A DNA stretch of 64,000 nucleotides from Maylandia zebra (lineage: Eukaryota > Chordata > Actinopteri > Cichliformes > Cichlidae): NCBI RefSeq assembly GCF_041146795.1, contig NC_135172.1:15306123-15370122 (forward strand), written 5' to 3'. Each line of letters begins with the position of its first letter. Position 1 is the first letter of the stretch. A program made the translations under genes and the position numbers. Positions 31,866 through 44,323 of the stretch are shown piece after piece. The notes under the pieces are model-generated. The model saw only the letters and a program-made list of their open reading frames with translations. It searched no databases and had not been told where the DNA came from.

Positions 31866-32460
31866 GCACACACACACACACACACATTATAAAGATCAAT
31901 CAAGTGGACCAGTATGGCAAAGATGTAATGATCCATTTGGGCATTTGGGAAAATAAATCTTTTGGGCATTTTTCTTGGCCCTCAGACAATAATTGTGATT
32001 GCTACAGTGCCGAACGGGACAGGCAAAAACAAAGACAATAAAGCAAGCAAGATCTACTCGTTTTTTACTAACAGGTGAGGGCATCAGCCACTGGCAGGGC
32101 GTGTGGTAAGGGAAGATTGGCCCCCACATCATGGGGGGGCCTAAGATGTTTCCAGAGCGGTGGAGTCTAAGACGCGACTTGACACATAACATAGACAAAC
32201 AGGCACACAGAGACACAAACATGCATTCCCACCATCATGCACACATATAAAAATATTCAGCACTCGCCCAACATGGAGACAAACAGAAATGAACACTGTA
32301 CACACACTCACACTCCCCAAACATACTCTATACCCCCTGGTCCAGGTATCAGAGGGGCAATCTGCCCCCGGACCCAGTAGATGTTTCCCTTTGCTCTGGG
32401 GTGGAGACAAGCAGACCACCCCCGGTCTTGCAGCAGCAGTGAGCCAAATAATCAAGCATG
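31425..32460 (+). repeat. GC-rich dispersed repeat, copy 2
   Basis: A second copy in the same orientation. The GC-rich part is 31428-31620 and includes a GGCGTAGCTGGC segment like GGCGCAGCTGGC at 30269. Then come the pyrimidine-rich part, a CA microsatellite and the end segment ending ACGGGACAGGC near 32025. It continues to about 32460 with CCCCC-rich text not seen in copy 1. Copy 2 is shorter in the GC-rich half. Confidence 0.5.
31798..31888. repeat. (CA)n microsatellite
   Basis: A CA run to about 31860, a short ATAGAG break, then a second short CA run to 31886. Confidence 0.95.
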
Positions 32461-32799
32461 TATATATAAAAGAGAGAAAGAGGTCAGTGCATAGAGCTAA
32501 TTATAGCTCCTGTAATCTTGAAGTCACTGAAGTCATCTATGAGCTTCAAAGTGCATATTAAACAAATACGTAGGACAGCTACAAAATCTGAGACTGCAAA
32601 GCTGAGTGCAAATTTGTTAAATTAGACTTCTGTACACTCACCCAGACCACTTTGACTGCCTTTCCCTCACGCCAGCCTCCACCTGCAAAACCTGCAAGAC
32701 ACTCTCAGTTTAATTACTCCTCTTACCAGACCAACCGCCGCCATGACTGACACTCTTCTCTCTGTATTCCAGTACCACTGATCTTCCCTGCTGAGTCAT

Positions 32800-33660
32800 G
32801 ACCCTCTCCCTGAGTTTTTCCACCTAGTTCCAGTTGATGGTTCCCCGCATAGTTCACATAGGTAGCTCATGTCACCCTGGTATAAATCTTCATGGTCTGA
32901 GATATGTAGCCCTTCACCCTCTACGCCACAGACTTTAGCCACTGCACAGAGACCTGCCGTCTTTAGAAGTTTTCTGATGACTCTGTGGTGGTTGGATGCA
33001 TCAGCAGGGGTGACGAGTCAGAGTACCGGGCTGTGGTCGACTCCTTTGTCACGTGGTGCGAGCACAATCATCCACAGCTCAACGTGGAAAAAACCAAGGA
33101 ATTGATTGTGGAGTTTAGGACCCAGGAAACCCTTGACCCCTGTTTCAATCCACGGGGTCAACGTGGACTTTGTGGAGGACTATAAATACCTTGGAGTATA
33201 CATAGACAATAAACTGAACTGGTTAAAAAACACTACTGCACTTTACAGGAAGGGCCAGAGTCATCTGTATTTTCTGAGGCGGCTGAGGTCCTTCAACATC
33301 TGTCAGACAATGCTCAGGATTTTCTGTGAGTCTGTTGTGGTCAGTGCTATCCTCTATGCTGTTGCATGCTGGGGCAGCAGGTTGAGGGTTGCTGATGCCA
33401 ACAGACTCAATAAACTGATCCGCAAGGCCAGTAGTGTTGTGAGTATGGAGCTGGACTCTCTCAAGGTGGTGCCGGAGAGGCGAATGCTGTCCAAGATAAA
33501 GACAATGTTGGACAATACCTTCCACCCACTCCATGACATGCTGGTCAGTCACAGGAACACGTTCAGTGAGAGACTGAGATTACCAAAAAGCACCACTGAA
33601 CGACACAGGAAATCATTCCTGCCTGTGGCCATCTCCCTGTACAACTCCTCCATCTAATAC
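32800..33660 (+). mobile_element. Rex1/Babar-like LINE 3' fragment
   Basis: The reverse-transcriptase C-terminal region is readable in two frames. FSDDSVVVGCISRGDESEYR and the following thumb region lie in one frame; KYLGVYIDNKLNW to the end ...VAISLYNSSI (TAA at 33655-33657) lies in the other, with a frameshift near 33140. This is a typical 5'-truncated, inactive copy. The family label rests on the conserved wording of the C terminus and could be a close relative. Confidence 0.65.
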
Positions 33661-33828
33661 AATGTAAACACTGCAATAGTTACATCCTTTTCCATACGCT
33701 CTTTTCTTGCTCTGTATGTTGTTGTCTACTTTTTATTATTAAATAATTTAAAAGAATGGAAGTTGGTCAGAGCTCCTGTAACTGGCAGCCTCTCCCGTGG
33801 CGACATCTTGAAACAGATTTGGGGCTTT

Positions 33829-34480
33829 GGATTTCTTCGAATTTGTTTTTTTAGTGGAGTTCATTTCTGGTTGTGTGCAAATGTATTTTCATTTATGTGT
33901 GCATGCGTGGAGATCTGAGGTTGGTTGGTAGGGTGGACCTCTGCACATAATCGCATGTGTGTGCAAACATTTCTGTGTTTGGATTTCTTAGGATTTGGTT
34001 CCTTTGGTGGACTTCATTTCTGGTTGTGTGCAAATGTTAGAACATTCACGTCTGCATGCGTGGAGATCTGACGTTGGTTGGTCGGGTTGGACCTCTGTGC
34101 ATAATCACATATTTGTGCAAACATTTGTCTGTTTCGATTTCTTGGAATTTGGTTCCTTTGGTTGAGTTTTGTCTCTGTTTGTGTTCAAATGTATTTTCGT
34201 TCATGTGTGCATGTGTGGAGATCTGAGGTTGGTCAGTAGAGTGGACCTCTGTGCATAATCACATGTGTGTGCAAACATTTTTGTGTTTGGATTTCGTAAT
34301 TTTGGTTCCTTTGGTGGAGTTCATTTCTGGTTGTGTGCAAAGTCATGTGTATTCATGTTTGCATGCGTGGAGATCTGAGGTTGGTTGGTAGGGACCTCTT
34401 TGCATAATCACATATTTGTGCAAACATTTCTGTGTTTGGATTTCTTGGAATTTGGTTTCTTTTGTAGAGTTTATAGAATT
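33829..34480. repeat. Tandem satellite, about 152-bp unit, four copies
   Basis: Units begin at about 33829, 33981, 34135 and 34289, and a partial fifth starts at 34438. Each contains GGATTTCTTGGAATTTGG, GTTCATTTCTGG, GTGTGCAAA, GCATGCGTGGAGATCTGAGG and ATAATCACAT. The units differ by scattered substitutions and small indels, so the array is not newly formed. It directly follows the LINE fragment. Confidence 0.85.
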
Positions 34481-35209
34481 CCAGCATGATTACATTGCTT
34501 TGTTTTAGCATTATGCACCAAGTTAATTATTTAATGATGAATAACCCTATTTTTTGCAGTTAAGTCCAACTGTATTTAATTGAGTTGATCCAACCCATTC
34601 AAATTATTTTAGTCCAACAAAAATATTTAATCCTAGAAAGGCATTTATTAACATGGAAATCCTTTCCGTGATTTTTTTAAAATAAGTTTAAAATGATATT
34701 TTTTGGAGTCAGTAAACAAAGTCTAGTCTGGTTAACATAATAACTGATTACAAGGCTTGATACAGATTTTTATTTATATTTTTGTCCTTGACATGTTAAA
34801 CTAATATAAATAGCAATACTTTTTTTCTTTTTCTGCCTCTTATAACACGAGTGATTTTCCTGTGGTTTGAAATCTTGTGTGATCTCGTGAATTTTGCAAG
34901 TCCAGGCTACTAACCACTCTTTCTAGATTATATCATCTCATATTAAAGTGGCTGAATTTCATGCAGATCCTACACAATATAATGATGTTCACCATATAAA
35001 CAGTTGTTTTGTTTAAATTACAAGTTATAAATGTAACAACCACCCAATTTTATTTTTTGAGTGCTTTATTCAAAGCACACAAGGATTTCAGTTTGGCACC
35101 AGTGTTTTCGAGACTCCTTAGCTTTCCACCTGACTCTGCTCTCTCAGGTAAGTAAAAACATTTTTCTTTTTAGACTCGAATTGAATTATTTTTCTTTTTT
35201 TTAACTGCT
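34481..35209. other. No gene seen
   Basis: AT-rich unassigned DNA. A segment at 35090-35150 ending TCTCAGGTAAGTA resembles an exon end with a donor site, but no coding or partner exon is visible. Confidence 0.4.
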
Positions 35210-37095
35210 TTCTACATTATACTAAAAACATCAAATATGTTAAGCAAGATATGAGGAATTATGTAGCAAAGAGAAAAAAGATAAATAACTCTAAATATGT
35301 CTTATATTTTAGATTCCTCAAAGTAGCCACACTTTGCTTTGTTGACAGCGCTGCAAACCCTTGGTCTTTTGTCAATGAGCATTATGATGTAGCCACCTGA
35401 ACTGGTTTTCACTTTCACAGGTGTGCCTGGCAGTATACAGCTGACAGCCCTATGAAAAGTGTTAGACTTAATATTATGGCAAGAACCAATCAGCTAAGTG
35501 AATAAAAGTGACAGTCCATCATTTCTTGAAGAACTAAAGGTCAGTCAATCTGGAGAATTGGTAAAATTTTCAGTGTGTCCCCAAGTGCAGTCGCAAAACC
35601 CATCAAGTGCTATGACAAAACTGGGTCACATAAGTACCACCCAAGGAAAGGATGACCAAGAGTCACCTCTGCTGCACAGGATAAATTCATGTGAGTCTCA
35701 GAGATTGTAGTTAGTAACACCTCAGATTAGGGCCCAGATAAATGCCACACAGGGTTCCAGTAACAGACACATCTCTACATCAACTGTTCAGAGGAGACTG
35801 CACGAATCAGGTGTTATGGTCAAATAGTTGCTAAGAAACTACTACTAAGGAAAAGCAACAAGTAGAAGAGATTTGTTTGGGCCAAGAAATACAAGGAATG
35901 GACATTAAAACCACTGGAAAACTGTGCTTTGTTCTTCTGAGTCCAAATCTGAGATCTTTGGTTCCACCCCTTGTCTTTGTGTGCTTTCCTGGTGACACTG
36001 TTGGGGAGTTGAACAGTAGCACACTGAACCAGCATGGGTACCACAGCATCCTGCAGTGACATACCATCCCATTCGGTTTACGTTTAGTTGAACCATCATT
36101 TATTTTTCAACACCCAAATACACCTCCAGACTGTGTAAGGGCTGTTTGACCAAGAAGGACTGATGGAGTGGGAACTTGTTGGAAAACCATTTCTGGTGCC
36201 TACCTCATCTACAGACTGACTACCTCTCTCCAAAAAAGAGAATGTCAACAGTGTCCAAAGCAGTGATCAAAGCAAAGTGTGTGTGTCACGGTTCTGGGTC
36301 CATTGGACCCAGTATTTTGAGTTTATTATGTTTTGGTTTAATTTTGCATCATGGATTATTCTTTATGTTTCTCTGGTACTTTGTGTTTCAGTTATCTTGG
36401 TGTTTTGGATTGTTTTCTCATTCTCTTGTTATGATGATGATGATGATGATGATGATTATTAGAGTTTCATGTTTCTGTTATCCATGTTTTAGGAATTGTG
36501 GTTTCACTTACAGTTCAGTTCCATGTGTCATTTTCTGTCTGTCTCTCTGTGTTGAGTCCGTGTCTCTGAGTTGTGATTCATGTTTCCTGTTTTATTGTGA
36601 AAGTCTTTGTCTTATGTTAGTGTGTGCAGCTTTGTTCCCCCTGTCTCATTAGCCCTGATCTCTCCCAGCTGTGTCGCCCTCCTGTTGCCGATTCCCTCGT
36701 TACTACCCTGTGTATATAAGCCCTGTGTTTTCCCGTGCTTGGTGTTGCGTTGTACCCTCAGATTATGCCTGTGTGGTTTTTGTGGCAGTGGTTCACGGTC
36801 ATTGCCATTGCTCAGTTTATGTTTTGTTTTATGCCAGCAATAAAGCTGAGGTTTGAGTTACAGTTCAGTGTCTGAGTCCTGCACTTGGATCCTCCTCTCC
36901 ACCTGCCTGCACACAGAGCCCTGACAGTGTGTATTCTGTAGATTCTAAAATATATATTTTTTGTTTACTACATTCAATTCCAATGTGTTCATTCATAGTT
37001 CTGAAGCTTTGGTGAGAATCTACAATGTAAATAGTCATGAAAAAAAGAAACTATTAAATGAGAAGGTATGTTCAAACATTTAACTGATAGTGTAT
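35210..37095 (+). mobile_element. Degenerate Tc1-like transposon, split by a solo LTR
   Basis: The 5' region (35320-35440, text such as CTTTGCTTTGTTGACAGCGC) and broken transposase frames (35530-36230) match a widespread fish Tc1. Readable parts include a helix-turn-helix segment corresponding to SPSAV-K, and a later STVQRRLHESG piece. The 3' end GAAGGTATGTTCAAACATTTAACTGATAGTGTA finishes at about 37095. The solo LTR at 36284-36926 interrupts it near the 3' end. Stops and frameshifts throughout; not functional. Confidence 0.7.
36284..36926 (+). mobile_element. Solo LTR with 5-bp target duplication
   Basis: The 643-bp segment starts TGTCACGG and ends CCCTGACA, flanked by GTGTG at 36279-36283 and 36927-36931. 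A TATA box (TGTATATAAG) lies at 36711-36720 and AATAAA at 36839-36844, in the order expected for U3-R-U5. It lies within the Tc1 element, so it is the younger insertion. The superfamily (Gypsy or ERV-like) cannot be decided without internal sequence. Confidence 0.88.
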
Positions 37096-37099
37096 ATAA

Positions 37100-37480
37100 A
37101 AAATGCTGCTGTTATGCAATGGGATTGTGTACTCACATAAAAAAAATTTGATCTCGCATTTGTGTCACAGTGTTCAAAAAACACAGCATGATAGAGCAGG
37201 TACCCATGAAACAACCATATTTGGTCCATATTTTCTATCCTTTCTAATGATAAAGGAAGCATGTATGAGGTAAATAGAACTGGTCCTAGCACAGAACCCT
37301 GTGGAACTCCATAATTAAACTCAGTGTGTAAAGATAACTCTCCATTTAATAAATATTAATAACTGTAATAAAATATTATGGTCAACAGCATCGACTGCTG
37401 CACTGAGGTCTAGCAGCACAAGCACAGAGTCCGCTGCCAGAGGCCACAATGGTCATTGTAATTAACTTTCCAGTGTCCCA
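37100..37480 (-). mobile_element. L2-like LINE reverse-transcriptase fragment
   Basis: On the minus strand, 37440-37380 reads VLVLLDLSAAVDAVDHNILL (RT motif A). After an internal deletion, 37320-37260 reads GVPQGSVLGPVLFTSYMLPL (RT motif B). The catalytic YADD block is gone. This is an inactive relic. Confidence 0.65.
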
Positions 37481-37828
37481 ATTTACCAGCTTATAAAAAT
37501 GTTTTCTCTCGTTCTGTTGCACATCTCCCCTGACACTCTCCTCTTCACCTCTCCTGTGCACCCGACCCGATTCTATGCACCCATGTCTCCCTAAACTGGT
37601 GTGTTTAAATCTGCAGCAGAAAATATGCACCAAGCTATAACTAAGCACTAACAAGCTTTCTAAAAAATGGAATTAATTAAATATTTTTGATTTCACTTTC
37701 TGTAGATGCATGTCACATGTGCTGATGATGTATGAGTTTTATTTGGATAATGGCTTAGAGTATGTTTCTGCTTTAACTCAGATGCAGAAGGCTTTTGAAG
37801 ATGCCTCCTTTGCTCTCAAAGTGGGAAA

Positions 37829-39162
37829 CATGAGCGGTCCATAGCCACCTCCTGTACATGGATGACATCAAGCTGTATGCCAAGAGTGAACGAGACATCG
37901 ATTCACTGATCCACACCACCAGGATATACAGCAATGACACTGGAATGTCGTTCGGACTGGAGAAGTGTAGTCGGGTAACCAAGTGAAGGAAGGTAGTCAG
38001 AACTGAGGGGATATAATTACCAGAAGGCAACATTTCAGACATAGAGCACAGTTACAAGTACCTGGGGATCCCACAGGCAAATGGGAACCATGAAGAGGCC
38101 GCTAGAAAGGCTGCAACCACCAAGTACCTGCAGAGGATTTGGCAAGTCCTGAGGAGTCAGTTGAACGGTAAGAACAAGATCCAGGCTATGAATATCTACA
38201 CCCTGCCTGTGATCAGGTACCGTGCTGGGATAATAAGCTGGTCAAAGGAGCAGATAGAAGCCACTTAAGCCAAGGAAGTTCCTTACCACGCATAGAGGGT
38301 TTCCTCCCAAGTCGGGCAACCTGAGGCTGTATGCTAAGCAGAAGGAGGGAGGCCGGGGACTGGTGAGTCTCAGTACCACAGTCCAGGGTGAGACAACGAA
38401 AATCCACGAATACATCAGGAAGATGGCCCCAACCGACCGCGTGCTCAGTGATTACCTCAGCCGGCAGAAACCCAAGAAAGAGGAGGAAGAGGAGGAACCA
38501 TCATGGAAGGACAGGCATGGTACCACCGGCAGATAGAGGAAGTGTCTGACATCCAGAAGTCCTACCAGTGGCTGGACAAAGCTGGACTGAAAGACAGCAC
38601 AGAGGCACTAATCATGGCAGCACAGGAACAAGCTCTGAGCACAAGATTAATCGAGGCTGGGGTCTATCACGCATGCATACATGGAACGCAACAACTAAGT
38701 AGCTGGCATAGTATACACAAACATCTGTGCCGAGTATGGACCTGAAGTCCCAAGGTCAAAATAGGAGACTCCTCCTAGGGTGGTTAAGAATGGCCGAGCT
38801 AAGATCCTCTGGGATTTCCAGATACAGACAAAATAGTGGTGGCTAACTAACCGGACATAGTGGTAGACAAACAGAAGAAGACGGCCGTAGTGATAGATGT
38901 AGCGATACCGAATGAAAGTAATATCAGGAATAAGGAACACAAGAAGTTAGAGAAGTACCAAGGGCTCAGAGAAGAAGCTTGAGAAGATGTGCAGGGTGAA
39001 GGTGACGGTGGTCCCCGTGGTAATCGGAACACTAGCTGCAGTGACTCCCAAGCTAGGCAAGTGGCTCCAGCAGATCCCAGGAACAACATCCGAGTTCTCT
39101 GTCCAGAAGAATGCAGTCCTAGGAACAGCAAAGATACTGCGCAGCACCCTCAAGCTCCCAGA
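37829..39162 (+). pseudogene. Decayed third copy of the R4-type retrotransposon
   Basis: It begins in the YMDD region (37850-37870 encodes YMDDIKLYAKSERDIDSL) and continues to the C terminus ending in KLP near 39160, colinear with 10015-11435. Many frameshifts, stops and deletions are present, among them loss of most of the zinc-finger region near 38675. It therefore predates the inverted pair. Its end also runs into ATATATAT (39164-39172), but without the 50-base 3' untranslated region of the other copies. Confidence 0.85.
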
Positions 39163-39439
39163 ATATATATATTTGCTTGTTTAAGGTCTCCCTGGAAAAC
39201 ATATACTGTCATTTATAAAATTTGTGAATATGAAAGAAGGATAATGATAGTACCAAGATTGAAAATGTATTTTCATATTAATTTGAAATTTGCTTCATCA
39301 AACAATCCTTTATTGGCAGCAATCACAGCCTTGCAGACTTTCATTCAGATGGTCTGACTGATTTAAACGAGATGTTTCTCTTTTTTGTTTGTTTTTTATT
39401 ATTTCTCTCCAGTGACATCACGTGCTTACTGGGATTCTC

Positions 39440-39530
39440 TCTATGAAACTGTATTTCTTTACCTTACACTTTAAAGTGCTTTGACGTGGTTATTGTTGTT
39501 GGCATTATATGAATAAAACAAAACTGTGTC
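39440..39530 (+). mobile_element. LINE 3' tail fragment
   Basis: TTAAAGTGCTTTGACGTGG followed by GGCATTATATGAATAAAACAAAA is the forward form of an L2-like tail also seen reversed at 27205. Confidence 0.5.
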
Positions 39531-39908
39531 CTGTGTGATTGTTATTGTTTTTGATTGTTTGTTTTTAAATGTGTGGAAATTTCTCCTGTACAATGTGGTT
39601 CTGATTTTCGGGTCACCATCTTGTAGAAAGCAACCGTTTCTTCACAAGTCAGTCCATGGGGGTGTCATGGTGTTATAAAATAGGGGAGGAAGCTAATGTG
39701 TTTACAGATCTTACACGTTCTGATTACAAAGACACCTCCAAAGTTCATTTTCTCCCACATGTTTGAGAAATGATGTCATCCGCTTTCCCGGTATATTTTC
39801 ATTTGTTCTGCATTTCCTAAACTTTTTTTGAACCTATAGACTTAAAACCTGTTTACGTGTTCGTAGCATTCATTTTTAGTCTTTCGAGCACTCCTAGTGG
39901 GGCGTAAG

Positions 39909-39915
39909 TATAAAA
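39909..39915 (+). promoter_or_regulatory. TATA box of the mucin-like gene
   Basis: TATAAAA precedes a probable untranslated exon of about 39940-40122, which ends AG before GTGAGT. A CT-rich tract with CAG (40204-40236) then provides the acceptor for the exon that holds the start codon. The assignment to this gene is by position. Confidence 0.5.
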
Positions 39916-40385
39916 GCTCTAATGAACTGCTCCCTCTCATGCCTCCATGCCGCCTGCGGTAATTTTCCTGTGTAGACTTTACGCACTGGATTCCTTCCTC
40001 TCATCTCTGAAATGTCGTGTGGAACAGCCTGGAGGCGGCGTAAAACCTTCCCATCCGCAAGCCTCTGTCCATTCTGCAGTACAGGACAGGCTGCCTCTCA
40101 CACACACGTGTGTTTAATTTAGGTGAGTGTACGGCGCTGTGCCCCTGACAGCGCAGCGGTTTCCGTTACAAGGAAATGATGGAGGAGGAAAGTTTCTGAC
40201 GCCTCTCTGCTCTCTCTCTCTCTCTCTCTCTCTCAGGGACAGTCCACAGGAAAGACTGGAGCTCATTAATCATTTGCGCAGTTTGCTCGTCCTCCTCGTA
40301 ACATGTACATGTTGTCAGTGTAAAAAAAACTGCATGTGTTTTGGATTAAAAGGGTGTTCTACACTGAAATGTCTCACCATTGGAA

Positions 40386-43300
40386 ATGCAGCTCCACGCC
40401 TGTCTGTTGCTTTTTATCGTCACAACAGGTAAGAACGCCCGCCGCTGACATGTTAGATGTTATTGTGCTATTTGCTATTCTTTTGTCTTTAAATTAGGCT
40501 AAATCAAAGTGATATGCACACTGTCGGTATGGAATACCTAACCTCAATATTATTGGGGTTAGTCAATGGAAATAAGATGTTCTGTAAGCTCTGAAATTCT
40601 CTGTTTAAATTAACCTTTTGGTTGTACTTCCCTCAGCTTATTCCCACAAATGCAGTTTGAGCTGTAAAAGTCTAACAAGGTTTTTCTCTTTCTCTTCTCA
40701 GATAAAGCGCGAATCACGAGAATCATAATGACATTTATTTCTGGTATTTTTAGAGCTGTTTCTGCCTCCTGATGTTCTCAGTGAATACATGAAATATATT
40801 CATGATTTACAGTAGGAGTCAGGTTGAGCAGTATATAACTTAACATGCTGTGAAAATGTGTTGTTCCAACTGTGCCGTGAGCTGGGAATCTGTCGGAAAG
40901 ATCTTATCTCCCTCTGTGGTGTTACACAGAGCAATGTTATGTTGTTGTGATTTCCACTCTGTCTCTTCTCACCCTGTCTCTCTCTCTCTGTTATTGTGTT
41001 TGTTCCTGGTTTTCCAGTCCAGGAAGATGAGAGGAATTCCTCGGAGGACCACTCAACCCAACATCCAGACCTAGACCCCACTCAATGGTTTCCAACAGGA
41101 ACCAGCTTTACAAATAGTCCTCCTGTTGATCAAGAAGTGACGAGAGGCATGAAGGAGGGCAGAGATCACACCTACGATGGTCTGGAGAGGAGTTTTGCAC
41201 CTCTGTCTGTGTCTAGTGCCTCCTCTCTGGATCAAGGACTGCTGAACCCCACCTCACCCCAGCAGGGACTCCCTGTCGCTGGGAGAAGTGATAGGGAAAC
41301 TCTCCCTCTTCCTGAGGAAAAACCAAACAATGGAGCGGAAACATCTGGAGCTGCTCACCTCACCGATGGGCCCATGGCTGCCAGAAATACAACACACCCA
41401 TATTTTCAGCATGGACTCAGTGCAGGCCCCAATACAAGCACACCCTCAAACCCGACTGAAAAAAGCCTTCAAACTCTGATGGCATTGACAGAGGAAACAG
41501 CCAGTAGTTCAGCTCTCATGCTTGACAAAGCTATACAAGATACATCCGTTCAGACATCTAAAAACACAGGCAAAGATGTTGCCACACAAATGGATCAAAG
41601 AGTGTCCAGCGCCAGCGTTCCTCTCCGTACTTCTGTTCCAGCTGAGCTATCTTCCTCCAGGACAGGTCATACAGGCATAACCGCACATGGTGTGGGTGTT
41701 AGTGGGACATCTGGAGATGAACAGCCTCATTCCTGGAGGAGCCAGAGAAGCACAGACAGACATAATTCTGACCTGACCTTTGCTGTCACTTCTGACCCTT
41801 TAAAATCCTCCATCAAAACACTGCAGGATGACTTCAGTGCACAAACCCACACTGAACCCACTGCATCATCATCATCTTCAGAAGTTTACAGCGGCACTCA
41901 TTCATTCAACACCCACTTCACAGAGCTCAACAACGTTGTTAGCACTGTGGAGGCTGATCCAGTTCATCCAAACATAAGTCAAATTAACTCATTTGTATCT
42001 GTTGCTGCTGCTCAGACTGTTACATCTGAGTTGCCTGATAAGTTTGAACAAACTGAGATGACGCTCCCATTTTCCTCAAGGAGTCTAACAGACTCTCCTC
42101 AAAGCACAGAGAGCCCCACACATTCTGCTTACACGTCATCTTTATTTACACAGACAGACAAAGAGACACAAACGGCAGTAGAAAGTGCACGCGGAAATAT
42201 CATTGATGCGCACCCGACTAGAAACACTATCCCTTCCCCACCTGGTATTACCAAGGCTTACAGTTGGACTTCAGGGTTCACCGATTCTTCTTCTACACCC
42301 GGGGCAGCGCTGACCGTGGGAGGTGTAACCCAAAACTCAGCCATCACAGGAACCACTGGAGTGACATACACTCTGCATCCTGCTCACACACTCCTACGTG
42401 ATGACTCGCCCACAGATTCTACTGCTGTTGCTGTTTCATCTTCCACCACATCCACAGAGTCCTCTACAGCTTTGTACACACTCCACACACACAGTACATT
42501 TCCTGATAGTTCACACCCTGCTTTAACCTCGTCTGTGTCTCAGACCACGGACCACACAGTCAGCAAAGCCACGCCTTCACCTCCACAAATGTCACCTCCT
42601 ACACACAATCACCCGCCTCCTCAGACTTCTACTAATATGTCACCAACACGTAACCAATCCCAACCCCTAATTATTACTACTACTGCACATACTCCTCTCC
42701 TTTCTACTGTAACATTAGATTATGGACATGGAGCTGGAGAAGAACAAGTAGAAAAGTATAAGTTCTGGCAGTGGTCTTCCAGCAGCACGACCACACGCAC
42801 TCCCACATCTGGACTACCACAGCAACCTCCACAGCAGACAACCATGCATCCCAGCCAGGAGCCCTCTTCTGCTTTAACCTCCACACCTGCTCGAAGCTCC
42901 ACAAACAGTCCCAAGTTCTACATCGTGCCAGATCAGCCTGCTGCCATCAGAGGTACTTCCCAAACACCACTGAAGTGTTTTACGTTTAGGTAAATATCCT
43001 GATTATATATCCAGAAGTCCTGAAATTAGTTTATTTACTTGTTCTGTCCAGTGGAGTCAGTTGAGCTGCTGCTGCAGATAGTTGTAGAAGAGCCCATGTT
43101 GGCTTCAAATGTCAATTTGGAGAACGACACTACTACCTGGGTGAGGGATTGTACAGTAACACACACTGGCACAAAAAAGCAGAAATAATCAAATAATTAA
43201 GTATTTTTGACTTCAGCTGAGTAGTTTTTACAGAGTTCTCAATTAAGGTTTCTTTCAGATGAAGCCATACCTACAGAAAGCCCCGGGGTTCAGCCGGCTG

Positions 43301-44291
43301 CTGGGAGTCTGGAGCAGGTGAGGTGGTGCAGACAAGCTGAAAATGAAAGGCACCTCCAGGCTCTTTCTAGATTTCAATTAGCTCCACCTTGTCTCTCAAT
43401 ATGCACTGTCCATTTCTCAGTTGTGTGTGTGTTTCCTATCCCAGGTTATGGGACGTTAAATACATCATTTCTGCTAGGGGAAGATATAAACTCTCAGACA
43501 TAAGTAAACACAATTAAAACACCACAAAAATCCACCAGAGTTAAACATCATTAGGGGAAAAAATGTGAAAAAAACATAATAAATTCTTCATCATCCTTCT
43601 GCATTTTTCTCCCCTTTCTTAAGTATTAACCTTTTTTTTTTTTTTACCCATGCAGCTAATGGGACTTTGGAAACTAAAGTCAGTGTCCATTAAATTATGT
43701 AATGGTCTCTAACCTCTATGTTGCTTTCCCGACATTAATTTTATTAGCCATCCCTCAGTTTGTCAACAGGGCTCAGATAATTTCCCAACTGGAATGTTTT
43801 GATCTAACTAAAGCACAGTGGAAATTGTAATTGGGTTATGCTTTGGGATCGGTCACAGAAAGTTGCGTAAAAGGAGGTAAATCTCCAGTTCTGTTTTTGT
43901 TCCAGTGGCCGTGCAGTGCAGAGCCTGCTGGAGTTCAAAACCAGCAGAGCTTTGGAGTGGCTCAGCATAACAGAACCCACATCACTGCTGGAGCGTACTG
44001 GACTAGCCCAGGCTGTTCGCAACAAGAGGACATTCAGGACTTCCAGGATCACCAACATCACAGTCGGAGGTAAGCCCGTGTTCAGGTGCCGGTCTGCAGG
44101 CAGCTGACTGAAGCCCTGGTGGCTGAGCAGTTTGGGAGGAGTCTGGTTGCCTTTTCATGCACATTGTTCTTAATATCTTTCCGTTCATTTCCTGTCATCT
44201 TTCTGCAGAAGACTGGGTGTTTGTGTTTGTCATCAATGTCAAAAATTGACACCAAGATGTCCTGAGTTTCTTCATTAACCTGAGAGAAAGT

Positions 44292-44323
<32 letters not shown>

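Noticed and set aside
31423-31969. Open frames rich in Cys-Val or His-Thr
   Set aside because: They are translations of CA/TG microsatellites. The same applies to frames at 16459-16695, 47861-48314 and 52159-52594.
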